13,583 bases of DNA from Phycisphaeraceae bacterium (GTDB taxonomy: Bacteria; Planctomycetota; Phycisphaerae; Phycisphaerales; Phycisphaeraceae). The translations under genes and the position numbers were made by a program. The DNA is taken from contig JADZET010000143.1 in NCBI GenBank assembly GCA_020850375.1, forward strand, positions 1 through 13,583, written 5' to 3'. Of the stretch, positions 1 to 5,983 are shown one piece after another; within the stretch, counting starts at the first letter, position 1, and the number at the start of each line of letters is the position of its first letter. Under the pieces are notes generated by a model. That model had not been told where the DNA came from and did not search any database. It worked only from the letters and a program-made list of their open reading frames with translations.

Positions 1-32
1 ATCTGCTCTTCCGTGAATCGGGACCGCTTCAT
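1..32 (-). CDS. IS3-family transposase OrfA, N-terminal fragment (runs off window)
   Basis: The ATG at 32-30 opens MKRSRFTEEQI, the characteristic N-terminus of IS3-family OrfA proteins. In these, an N-terminal helix-turn-helix domain binds the element's ends, and OrfA is usually joined to the OrfB integrase by -1 frameshifting. A good Shine-Dalgarno sequence (AAGGAG) lies about 7 nt upstream on the minus strand. Only 11 residues are visible. Motifs and intactness of the transposase lie outside the window. Confidence 0.75.
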   Translation of the reverse strand, partial: MKRSRFTEEQ

Positions 33-127
33 CGGGTTCTCCTTCCCAGCCCAAAGCCGGGTTCAACAGGCCCGAATCTAGCAGCCTCCTCTCATTTTGA
101 TTGGATCAGAATTCGGGGAGCAGACCA
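1..127 (-). mobile_element. End of an IS3-family insertion sequence (partial)
   Basis: Read on the minus strand, the metG frame runs into TGGTCTGCTCCCCGAATTC at 127-109, which resembles IS3-family terminal inverted repeats (a TG start, then a CTGnnCCC-like block and an AATTCTG-like block). About 75 nt further in lies the start of a transposase orfA. The element continues off the left edge, so the other end and the target duplication cannot be seen. The exact outer base (127) is inferred from terminal-repeat resemblance and from the point where metG loses similarity. The family assignment rests mainly on the orfA N-terminus. Confidence 0.7.
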
Positions 128-1140
128 AAGTCGCCGTCGTCGAAGGGGGGGATGGCGCGCAGGAGGTAGTAGCGGACAGGGTCGGGGCCGAAGCGGGCGA
201 TGACGGAGAAGGGGTCGACGGCGTTGCCGAGGGACTTGCTGATCTTGCGTCCCTCGGCGGTGACGAAGCCGTGGACGAGGATTTGATCGGGGGGGCACAG
301 GCCGGCGGAGCGGAGGAGGGCGGGCCAGTAGATGGCGTGGAACTTCCAGACATTCTTGCCGATGACGTGGATCTTGTGGACGTCGGGGTTCCACCAGTCG
401 GACCAGGAGTCGTCGGAGCCGTAGCCCAGGGCGGAGAGGTAATTGATCAGGGCGTCGACCCAGACGTAGATGGTCTGCGTGGGGTCGTTGGGGATAGGTG
501 TGCCCCAGCCTCGGGTGCGGGCGGCGGGGCGCGAGACGCTGAAGTCGGTCAGGCCGGCGCGGATGAAGGCGAGGACTTCGTTGCGACGGGCGGCGGGGGT
601 GATGGCGGGGAGGTTGAGCGCGAGGGTTTCTTCGAGGAAGGATTGGTGGCGGGAGAGATTGAAGAAGAGGTTGCGTTCGGCAATCTCGGTGGGGGTGGTG
701 AGGTGGTCGGGGCACTTGCCGTCGGCGAGGTCGCGGGGGAGGTAGAAGTCTTCGCAGCCGGTGCAGTAGAGGCCGTGGTAGTCGCGGGCGATCAGGTCGG
801 CGGGGTCGAGGGCGTTCCAGAAGGCGGCGACGCCGCGGCGGTGGCGCGGCTCGGTGGTGCGGATGAAGTCGTCGGCGGAGATGTGCAGGGCGTCGACGAG
901 GTCGCGGAATTTCTGGGCGTTGCGGTCGACGAGGTCCTGGGTGGGGAGGCCGAGCTGCTGGGCGGCGAGGACGTTCTTGAGGGCGTTCTCGTCGGTGCCG
1001 GTCTGGAAGCGGACGGACTGGCCGCGCAGGCGGCGGTGGCGGGCCAGGACGTCGGCCTGGACGAGCTCGAGGGCGAAGCCGACGTGGGGCTCGGCGTTGA
1101 CGTAGGGGATGGAGGTGGTGATGTAGCAGCGGGGGGGCAT
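106..1140 (-). CDS. metG: Methionyl-tRNA synthetase, 3'-truncated by an insertion sequence
   Basis: MetRS charges tRNA-Met with methionine in the cytoplasm. The class I signatures are present: a HIGH variant HVGF at residues 19-22, a one-knuckle zinc site (C126, C129, C143, H146) and KISKS at 299-303. The start has a GGAG ribosome site 7 nt upstream. The frame stops at 344 residues, whereas family members are usually about 500 or longer. Similarity holds to DGDF (335-338); the last six residues and the TGA come from the IS end, so the helical anticodon-binding domain is lost. Because MetRS is essential, either a second copy exists elsewhere, the insertion is recent or polymorphic, or the fragment is a pseudogene. 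Third positions are almost all C, as in other minus-strand genes here. A candidate attenuator lies directly upstream. Confidence 0.9.
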   Translation of the reverse strand: MPPRCYITTSIPYVNAEPHVGFALELVQADVLARHRRLRGQSVRFQTGTDENALKNVLAAQQLGLPTQDLVDRNAQKFRDLVDALHISADDFIRTTEPRHRRGVAAFWNALDPADLIARDYHGLYCTGCEDFYLPRDLADGKCPDHLTTPTEIAERNLFFNLSRHQSFLEETLALNLPAITPAARRNEVLAFIRAGLTDFSVSRPAARTRGWGTPIPNDPTQTIYVWVDALINYLSALGYGSDDSWSDWWNPDVHKIHVIGKNVWKFHAIYWPALLRSAGLCPPDQILVHGFVTAEGRKISKSLGNAVDPFSVIARFGPDPVRYYLLRAIPPFDDGDFGLLPEF

Positions 1141-1162
1141 GGGTGGGCTCCAGGGTTGGATG

Positions 1163-1172
1163 CTTCCGGGGG
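1163..1172 (+). repeat. CTTCCGGGGG word, copy 1
   Basis: One of nine exact copies of this 10-mer in the window. It lies in the untranslated stretch between the metG start codon and the upstream terminator. Confidence 0.6.
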
Positions 1173-1187
1173 GAGGGAATGGGACAT

Positions 1188-1216
1188 AAAAAAACCCCGA
1201 GTCGAGGGACTTGGGG
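1188..1216 (-). terminator. Intrinsic terminator between leader ORF and metG (candidate attenuator)
   Basis: On the minus strand, CCCCAAGTC (1216-1208) and GACTCGGGG (1203-1195) form a 9-position stem with one A·C mismatch and a 4-nt loop, followed by seven T (1194-1188). It lies 47 nt upstream of the metG start codon and downstream of the 34-codon ORF. Any metG transcript starting further upstream must therefore read through it. Confidence 0.8.
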
Positions 1217-1245
1217 CCTGGTGGCGACCGAGTTTGGGGTGTGCT

Positions 1246-1350
1246 TCAGGTGCGGTGCATCACGCCCGAGCCGGGGGCGGCCCAGGCCCGGGGCATCATC
1301 ATGCGCTGCGCCGTAGCGGAGGAGACGGGATGGAGGGGGGGCGTGTTCAT
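1246..1350 (-). CDS. Candidate 34-aa leader peptide with three consecutive Met codons
   Basis: This short ORF has five Met in 34 residues, including MMM at residues 17-19 (bases 1302-1294). It ends 29 nt before an intrinsic terminator that precedes metG. Its codons are overwhelmingly G/C-ending and mostly C-ending, like other minus-strand genes. No Shine-Dalgarno is visible. A promoter-like pair lies just upstream, giving an expected leader of about 10-16 nt. Segment GCCTGGGCC (1287-1279) can pair fully, with two G·U pairs, with GGCTCGGGC (1272-1264). The latter nearly copies the terminator's 3' arm (GACTCGGGG), so it could also pair with the terminator's 5' arm. That is the geometry of a ribosome-stalling attenuator. 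The function is inferred. It could instead be a chance ORF inside a small RNA. Confidence 0.45.
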   Translation of the reverse strand: MNTPPLHPVSSATAQRMMMPRAWAAPGSGVMHRT

Positions 1351-1366
1351 GGGTGTCAGGCGGAGG

Positions 1367-1395
1367 AGTTTATCGGCGGACTGGGGGGGAGGCAA
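1367..1395 (-). promoter_or_regulatory. Candidate promoter of the metG leader
   Basis: On the minus strand, TTGCCT (1395-1390) and TAAACT (1372-1367) are separated by 17 nt, each matching 4 of 6 consensus bases. Transcription would start a few nucleotides before the 34-codon ORF. Confidence 0.4.
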
Positions 1396-1430
1396 TAGGC
1401 GGGGGGAGTGGGAGGGATTCAAAAAGGCAA

Positions 1431-1457
1431 CCCAGGCATGCCATGCCTGGGCTTAGG
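1431..1457 (+). repeat. 27-nt palindromic repeat, copy 1 (version A)
   Basis: CCCAGGCATG and its perfect reverse complement CATGCCTGGG flank a single C, followed by CTTAGG. It lies 20 nt past the nadA stop codon. On the minus strand the hairpin is followed by TTGCCTTTTTG, so it could act as the nadA terminator. It is identical to copies 2-6. Confidence 0.9.
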
Positions 1458-1477
1458 ACAGGGGTGGTGGCGATGAT

Positions 1478-2722
1478 TCAGGCGGGTTGAGGAGAAGGGG
1501 CGGGGGTGGTGGAGGCGGCGAGGGCGCGCATGCGGTTGAGGGCGAGCAGGGCGTCGTGTTTTACTTCCGGGGGGACGGTGATTTGGTTGACGATTCGGCC
1601 GGCGACGAGCTCGTCCATGACCCAGAGGAGGTGGGGCATGTCGATGCGGTACATGGTGGTGCAGAGGCACTGACAGTCCGAGAGGATGCGGACGTGGACG
1701 TGGCGCGCGGCGGCTTGTTGGGCGAGGCGGTTGACGAGGTGGACCTCGGTGCCGACGGCCCATTTACTTCCCGGGGGGGCTTTTTCGATGGCTTGGATGA
1801 TGCCCTCGGTGGAGGCGGCGAGGTCGGCTTTCTGGACGACGGGGTGCTCGCACTCTGGGTGGACGATGACGGTGACGTCGGGCCAGAGGGCGCGGACCTG
1901 GTCGACGTGCTCGGGGCGGAAGAGTTTGTGGACGGAGCAGTGGACCTTCCAGAGGATGAAGGTGGCGCGGGCGAGGTCGTCGGGGGTCAGGCCGCCGGGG
2001 TGGTCGGTGGTGGATTTGGGGTCCCAGAGGGCGGTGGCGGTGGTGACGTCGTAGCCGAGGCTGGCGGCGGTGTTGCGGCCGAGGTGCTGGTCGGGGAGGA
2101 AGAGGATCTTGATTTGTTCGTTGGGGCGGCGGGGTTGGGTTCCGCCGGCGAGGGCCCACTTGAGGACGGTGGCGCAGTTGCTGCTGGTGCAGACGGCGCC
2201 GCCGTTTCGGCCGCAGAAGGCCTTGATGGCGGCGGAGGAGTTCATGTAGCAGATGGGGATGAGGCGGGTGGCCCCGGCCCCGGAAGGGCCCCGGGGAGCG
2301 GGGGAAATGTGTAGTGTCCCCTTTTTCTCCGAAATGTGTAGTGTCCCCTTTATGGCGTCCCAGGCGAGGGTGACGTCTTCGTCGTCGGCCATGTCGGCCA
2401 TGGAGCAGCCGGCGCCGAGGTCGGGGAGGATGACGGCGACGCCGTCGGGGGCGAGGATGTCGGCGCTCTCGGCCATGAAGTGGACGCCGGCGAAGATGAC
2501 ATACCTGGCGCCGGTCTCTCGGACGCGTTCGGCGGCGAGCTGGCTGAGCTTGAAGGAGTCGCCGGTGAAGTCGGCGAAACGGATGACGTCGTCCTGCTGG
2601 TAGTGGTGGCCGAGGATGACGAGGTCTTTGCCGAGCTGGGCCTTGCGCGCGGTGATGGCGGCGATGAGGTCGGGGTCGCTCATCCGGGTGTAGCGCGGGG
2701 GCAGGGGGGATTGCCAGAGCAT
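1478..2722 (-). CDS. nadA: Quinolinate synthase NadA with an in-frame repeat insertion
   Basis: NadA is an iron-sulfur enzyme that condenses iminoaspartate with dihydroxyacetone phosphate to form quinolinate for NAD synthesis. Candidate 4Fe-4S ligands are C106 (in GAGCSMAD), C262 (in HCSVHKLF) and one of C350, C352 or C354. Family motifs include NSSAAIKAFCG and the PDQHLGR block. At 414 residues it is longer than the usual 300-370. Part of the excess is an insertion at about residues 125-148, where KGTLHIS occurs twice, before RLIPICYMNSS. The first ATG (2722) has no ribosome site but has TATAAT 11 nt upstream, which fits a near-leaderless message; Met14 is the alternative start. It is a single gene between two copies of the 27-nt repeat, with no nadB or nadC nearby. 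C-ending codons dominate. Confidence 0.95.
   Translation of the reverse strand: MLWQSPLPPRYTRMSDPDLIAAITARKAQLGKDLVILGHHYQQDDVIRFADFTGDSFKLSQLAAERVRETGARYVIFAGVHFMAESADILAPDGVAVILPDLGAGCSMADMADDEDVTLAWDAIKGTLHISEKKGTLHISPAPRGPSGAGATRLIPICYMNSSAAIKAFCGRNGGAVCTSSNCATVLKWALAGGTQPRRPNEQIKILFLPDQHLGRNTAASLGYDVTTATALWDPKSTTDHPGGLTPDDLARATFILWKVHCSVHKLFRPEHVDQVRALWPDVTVIVHPECEHPVVQKADLAASTEGIIQAIEKAPPGSKWAVGTEVHLVNRLAQQAAARHVHVRILSDCQCLCTTMYRIDMPHLLWVMDELVAGRIVNQITVPPEVKHDALLALNRMRALAASTTPAPSPQPA
1564..1573 (+). repeat. CTTCCGGGGG word, copy 2, inside nadA
   Basis: Exact copy within nadA, on the strand opposite to coding, near the C-terminus (the PPEVK region). A near-copy with one extra C lies at about 1766, also in nadA. 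Confidence 0.6.
2304..2351 (-). repeat. Tandem repeat inserted in frame in nadA (REP-like)
   Basis: Two copies of TGTGTAGTGTCCCCTTT (plus-strand sense, preceded by GAAA) sit at a 27-nt period, exactly nine codons. They encode KGTLHIS twice. Base composition is lower in GC than the surrounding gene. Short units of this kind containing GTAG recall REP sequences mobilised by REP-associated tyrosine transposases, but no transposase is visible and the link is inferred. Adjacent GC-rich sequence at 2275-2303 may belong to the same insertion. Confidence 0.7.
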
Positions 2723-2733
2723 GGGAGTGAGGA

Positions 2734-2739
2734 ATTATA
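2734..2739 (-). promoter_or_regulatory. nadA -10 element
   Basis: A perfect TATAAT on the minus strand ends 11 nt before the nadA ATG at 2722. No convincing -35 is seen. Transcription would begin within about 5 nt of the start codon. Confidence 0.55.
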
Positions 2740-2782
2740 GGGGGAAAGGGGGGAGGGGGAAGGGTGGATCCATTCAAGGCAA

Positions 2783-2809
2783 CCCAGGCATGCCATGCCT
2801 GGGCTTAGG
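2783..2809 (+). repeat. 27-nt palindromic repeat, copy 2 (version A)
   Basis: Identical to copy 1. It lies between the prmC 3' end (2868) and the nadA 5' end (2722). In minus orientation it follows prmC and is succeeded by TTGCCTTGAA. Confidence 0.9.
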
Positions 2810-2845
2810 AGGGGGCGGAGGGGGTTATCGATTTGTCGGGGTTAA

Positions 2846-2855
2846 CTTCCGGGGG
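2846..2855 (+). repeat. CTTCCGGGGG word, copy 3
   Basis: Exact copy in the spacer just past the prmC stop, in the context GTTAACTTCCGGGGGC. Confidence 0.6.
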
Positions 2856-2867
2856 CGGGGGAGGGGG

Positions 2868-3758
2868 TTAGGGGGCGTCGGCGACGAGGACGCGGGGGAG
2901 GGCTTCGTGGTCGGCGAGGATGCGGGGGTTTTGGAGTCGCTGGGCGGTGTTGGCGAGGTCGAGGACGGCTTGTTTGCGGGAGGCGGGGATCTCGAGGACG
3001 AGTTGGGCGGGGGCGTCGAGGTATTCGTGGGCGTTGGCGATGAGGGGTCGGAGGAAGGTCAGGCCGTCGGGGCTGGCGCGCAGGGCGGAGGTGGGCTCGA
3101 AGTGTTTGACGTTGGGGGCGACGGCGTCCCATTCGTCGTCGGGGATGTAGGGGGGGTTGCTGACGAGGTAGCGCAGGCGGCGCTTCTGGTCGGAGAGGGG
3201 GTCGAGGAGGTTGCCCTGACGGAACTCGATGCGGTCGGCGACGCCGTGCGCTTGGGCGTTGCGGCGGGCGAGGTCGAGGGCGTCGGGGCTGAGGTCGGTG
3301 GCGATGACGCGGCTGGCGGGGATGTGCTTGGCCAGGGCGACGGCGATGGCGCCCGAGCCGGTGCCGACGTCGGCGATCAGGGGGGCGTGGAAGCCGGGGG
3401 TTCGGCGGGCGTGCTGGATGACGTGCTCGACGAGGGCCTCGGTGCTGGGGCGTGGGATGAGGACGGCGGGTGAGACTTCGAGCATCAGGGAGAAGAAGGG
3501 GGCGCGGCTGATGAGGTAGTCGACGGGCTCCTGGCGGACGGCGCGTTCGACGAGCTCGCGATAGGCGGCGCGTTCGAGGTCGGAGGTGGGGCGGTCGAGG
3601 TCGGCGTAGAGGCGGATGCGCTCGACCTCGAGGACGTGGGCGAGCAGGAGCTCGGCGGAGAGGCGGGGGGAGTCGACGTTCTTCTTGGTGAAATAGTCGG
3701 CGGTCCAGGCGAGGAGGCGGCGGGTGGTCCAGGGGGGTGAGGCGTGGGGGGAGGGCAT
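2868..3758 (-). CDS. prmC: Release factor glutamine methyltransferase PrmC (HemK)
   Basis: PrmC methylates the Gln of the GGQ motif in peptide chain release factors, using S-adenosylmethionine. The N-terminal helical domain covers about residues 1-90. The methyltransferase domain then shows DVGTGSGAIAVALA (130-143) for AdoMet binding and NPPY (201-204), which is diagnostic of amide-N methyltransferases. The usual RPETE at the domain entrance is RPSTE (103-107) here. At 296 residues it is full length. There is no ribosome site, but TACAAT ends 8 nt before the ATG, suggesting a leaderless start. Release factor gene prfA, the common neighbour, is absent. The gene stands alone between repeat copies 2 and 3. 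Confidence 0.95.
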   Translation of the reverse strand: MPSPHASPPWTTRRLLAWTADYFTKKNVDSPRLSAELLLAHVLEVERIRLYADLDRPTSDLERAAYRELVERAVRQEPVDYLISRAPFFSLMLEVSPAVLIPRPSTEALVEHVIQHARRTPGFHAPLIADVGTGSGAIAVALAKHIPASRVIATDLSPDALDLARRNAQAHGVADRIEFRQGNLLDPLSDQKRRLRYLVSNPPYIPDDEWDAVAPNVKHFEPTSALRASPDGLTFLRPLIANAHEYLDAPAQLVLEIPASRKQAVLDLANTAQRLQNPRILADHEALPRVLVADAP

Positions 3759-3766
3759 GGGGTGGA

Positions 3767-3796
3767 ATTGTAGGGGATGGGGCGTGTTTTTTTCAG
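3767..3796 (-). promoter_or_regulatory. prmC promoter
   Basis: On the minus strand, CTGAAA (3796-3791), an 18-nt spacer and TACAAT (3772-3767). The -10 ends 8 nt before the start codon, so the transcript would start at or next to the ATG. Confidence 0.55.
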
Positions 3797-3799
3797 AGA

Positions 3800-3826
3800 C
3801 CCAGGCATGCCATGCCTGGGCTTAGG
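3800..3826 (+). repeat. 27-nt palindromic repeat, copy 3 (version A)
   Basis: Identical to copies 1 and 2, but placed between the divergent starts of prmC and the glycosyltransferase. No T run follows on either strand, so at this site it is not an obvious terminator. Confidence 0.9.
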
Positions 3827-3862
3827 TCGGGGGACATGGGTGGGTTAGAAGTAGGTTTTTGA

Positions 3863-3868
3863 TAGCAT
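3863..3868 (+). promoter_or_regulatory. Glycosyltransferase gene -10 element
   Basis: TAGCAT ends 7 nt before the ATG at 3876, the spacing expected for a leaderless transcript. GAGGGG immediately before the ATG is too close to be a typical ribosome site. Confidence 0.4.
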
Positions 3869-3875
3869 TGAGGGG

Positions 3876-4985
3876 ATGCACGTGGCGCTGCTGACGAATA
3901 CGGCGTGGCTGGATGAGGAGCTGCGGATGTTCCGGCATCTGGGGGTGGGGCTGATCGATGAGCAGGTTCGGGTGGCGCAGGTGGTGCCGGACTTGTTGGG
4001 GGAGCATGAGATCAACAAGTTCGGGGACGTGGTGACGTGGCGGGACTCGCGTTGGCCGTTCCTGCGGCGGCGGAGGCTGCTGCGGGTGGCGGATGAGCTG
4101 GAAAAGTTGGGGGTGGACCTGGTGCATGCGCTCGATGGTCGGCTGTGGCGTGCGGCGGCGGAGCTGTCGCTGGAGCTGGACGTGCCGGCGGTGCTGCAGG
4201 CGTTCAGCGTGCTGGACCTGAAGGAGGTGGAGCATCTGAGGCGTCGGCACATGCTCGGGCGGGTGGGTTTCGCGGCGACGACCGAGCCGTTGCGGAAGGC
4301 GATCGCGGAGCGTCTGACGGCGGAGGTTCCGGTGCGGACGGCGCCGCTGGGGGTTTACGTGGGGGAGGCGCCCGCGGAAGCGCCCGCGTCTGCGGGGGGT
4401 GCGCAGGTCGAGGGGACGAAGGGGGATCTTTGCGCGATCGTCAGCGGGACGGGGGAGATGGATGAGGATTACGCGGCGCTGCTGCGGGCGATGGCGGAGG
4501 TGGTTCGGCAGCACCCGGGGGTGCAGTTTTTCTTCGACGGTCAGCGGTCGGATCAGCATGGGTTGTGGCAGGCGGTGCGGCAGCATCGGCTGTTGGAGAA
4601 CGTGAGCCTGGTGCCGCGGCGATTGGGGCATCGGGAGATGCTGCTGCGGGGGGATGTGTTGATTCAGCCGCAGGCGTTGGGGAAGGCGAGGAGCCTGACG
4701 CTGGCGGCGATGGGGCAGGCACTGCCGGTGATCGCGAAGGCGGACCCGTGGGTGGATTACCTGGTGGAGGGTCAGACGGCGTGGCTGGTGGGTGAGGCGG
4801 CGGCGCCGGTGTGGCTGGAGCGGATGCTGCGGGCGATTGAGAGGCCGGGGGAGGCTCGGGAGTTGGGAGCGAAGGCGCGGCGGTGGGTGGCGGAGCGGCA
4901 CACGCCGTCGAGGCAGGTGGCGGCGACGCTGACGCTGTACCGGCAGATGACGGGGGAGTCGTTGGCGTTCACCCCCGGAAGTTGA
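3876..4985 (+). CDS. GT-B fold glycosyltransferase (GT4-like)
   Basis: A 369-residue protein with the two-domain plan of GT-B enzymes. The N-terminal half begins MHVALLTNTAW and contains LGVDLVHALDG (78-88). A variable linker follows at about 161-183, rich in Ala, Pro and Gly. The C-terminal nucleotide-sugar half runs from about 185, with DVLIQPQALG (260-269) and SLTLAAMGQALPVIA (273-287). That region corresponds to the donor-site region of GT4 enzymes, although the canonical E-x7-E pair is not evident. Substrate cannot be told. No signal peptide or membrane segment is seen. panC follows 56 nt downstream on the same strand. The gene ends in a CTTCCGGGGG word that overlaps its last codons. G-ending codons dominate. 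Confidence 0.75.
   Translation: MHVALLTNTAWLDEELRMFRHLGVGLIDEQVRVAQVVPDLLGEHEINKFGDVVTWRDSRWPFLRRRRLLRVADELEKLGVDLVHALDGRLWRAAAELSLELDVPAVLQAFSVLDLKEVEHLRRRHMLGRVGFAATTEPLRKAIAERLTAEVPVRTAPLGVYVGEAPAEAPASAGGAQVEGTKGDLCAIVSGTGEMDEDYAALLRAMAEVVRQHPGVQFFFDGQRSDQHGLWQAVRQHRLLENVSLVPRRLGHREMLLRGDVLIQPQALGKARSLTLAAMGQALPVIAKADPWVDYLVEGQTAWLVGEAAAPVWLERMLRAIERPGEARELGAKARRWVAERHTPSRQVAATLTLYRQMTGESLAFTPGS
4972..4981 (-). repeat. CTTCCGGGGG word, copy 4 (inverted)
   Basis: The reverse complement CCCCCGGAAG covers the Pro-Gly-Ser end of the glycosyltransferase, immediately before its TGA. Confidence 0.6.
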
Positions 4986-5041
4986 GAAGGGTTCTTAGGG
5001 GATCATGTTCCTCGCACCATTGTTTGTGGAGTGCGGTAGCA

Positions 5042-5938
5042 ATGTCGATGTGGGTTGCCAGGACGGTGGCGGAGTTGCGGGAATTGCGGAGTCAGCTTCC
5101 GGGGGCGGGGGCGGGGGCGCTTCCGGGGGGGGTGGGGTTTGTGCCGACGATGGGGGCGCTGCATGAGGGGCATCTGTCGCTGATGCGGATGGCGCGTCGG
5201 TGGGCGGATCGGGTGGTGGTGAGCATCTTCGTGAACCCGACGCAGTTCGGGGCGCATGAGGATTTGAGCCGGTACCCGCGGCCGCTGGAGAGGGACCTGG
5301 AGCTTTGCCGGTCGGCGGGGGTGGATGGGGTGTTCACGCCGGAAGTCGAGGAGATGTATCCGCCCGGCGAGGTGGGGGTGGAGCTGGCGATCCCGGGGCT
5401 GACGGATGTGCTCGAGGGGGCGTTTCGGCCGGGGCACTTCGGGGGGGTGATGCGGGTGGTGGCGAAGCTGGTGAATATGGTTGAGCCTGACGTGGCGGTG
5501 TGGGGGCGGAAGGACTATCAGCAGTGCGTGGTGGTGGACGCGATGATGCGCGATCTGGCGATGCCGGTTCGGAATGTGGTGCTGCCGACGGTGCGTGAGG
5601 CGGACGGGTTGGCGATGTCGAGCAGGAATGCGTACCTGTCGGCGGAGGAGCGTCCTCGGGCGACGGCGCTGTTCAAGGCGCTCCATGAGGCGAAGGGGAT
5701 GGTCGAGCAAGCGGGGGAGACGGACCCCGAGGTGGTGGAGGGGGCGATGAGGCGGACGATCGAGGCGCACAAGTTGACGGTGGACTACGCGGTGGTGCGT
5801 CATCCGCGGACGCTGGGTGAGTTGGATTGTCTGGAGCCGAGGCTGACGGGGGGGGGGGTGGGATTGGTGGCGGCGCGGTTGGGGGGCGTGAGGTTGATTG
5901 ACAATGTGATGATGGGGGAGGAAGAGGAAAGTCGTTGA
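5042..5938 (+). CDS. panC: Pantothenate synthetase PanC
   Basis: PanC ligates pantoate and beta-alanine with ATP to give pantothenate, on the route to coenzyme A. Seen are PTMGALHEGH (35-44) with the HxGH nucleotide site, FVNPTQF (63-69), GRKDYQQ (155-161) and SSRNAYL (193-199, the SSRN KMSKS-type loop). Length is 298 residues, normal for the family. The start at 5042 was chosen because residues align from there; ATG at 5048 is an equal alternative, and the ribosome site is weak (GTGGAG, 11 nt upstream). A Gly/Ala/Pro insertion (about 19-30), made by two in-frame copies of CTTCCGGGGG, lies just before the first catalytic motif. The gene is in the same orientation as the upstream glycosyltransferase, with no functional link evident. 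panB and panD are absent. Confidence 0.95.
   Translation: MSMWVARTVAELRELRSQLPGAGAGALPGGVGFVPTMGALHEGHLSLMRMARRWADRVVVSIFVNPTQFGAHEDLSRYPRPLERDLELCRSAGVDGVFTPEVEEMYPPGEVGVELAIPGLTDVLEGAFRPGHFGGVMRVVAKLVNMVEPDVAVWGRKDYQQCVVVDAMMRDLAMPVRNVVLPTVREADGLAMSSRNAYLSAEERPRATALFKALHEAKGMVEQAGETDPEVVEGAMRRTIEAHKLTVDYAVVRHPRTLGELDCLEPRLTGGGVGLVAARLGGVRLIDNVMMGEEEESR
5096..5129 (+). repeat. CTTCCGGGGG words, copies 5 and 6, in panC
   Basis: Two exact copies in direct orientation start 24 nt apart (eight codons) with GGGGGC units between them. Together they encode a Leu-Pro-Gly/Ala-rich stretch in the variable N-terminal region of PanC. Confidence 0.65.
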
Positions 5939-5965
5939 GCAGTTGAGCAGGGGAACAGGAGAGCT

Positions 5966-5983
5966 GCCTGCGTCAGCGCAGGC
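5966..5983. terminator. Hairpin between convergent panC and 5973-6632
   Basis: GCCTGCG and CGCAGGC form a perfect 7-bp stem around the loop TCAG. It lies 28 nt past the panC stop and covers the stop codon of the convergent minus-strand gene. No T run follows on either side, so a bidirectional terminator role is likely but not certain. Confidence 0.5.

Noticed and set aside
97..1398. 433-codon open frame on the plus strand opposite metG
   Set aside because: It is Gly/Val/Glu/Asp-rich low-complexity antisense of a C3-rich gene, with no family resemblance; metG on the other strand has clear motifs.
3822..4901. 359-codon minus-strand frame opposite the glycosyltransferase
   Set aside because: Arg/Pro/His/Gln-rich antisense product with no domain features; the plus-strand protein is coherent.
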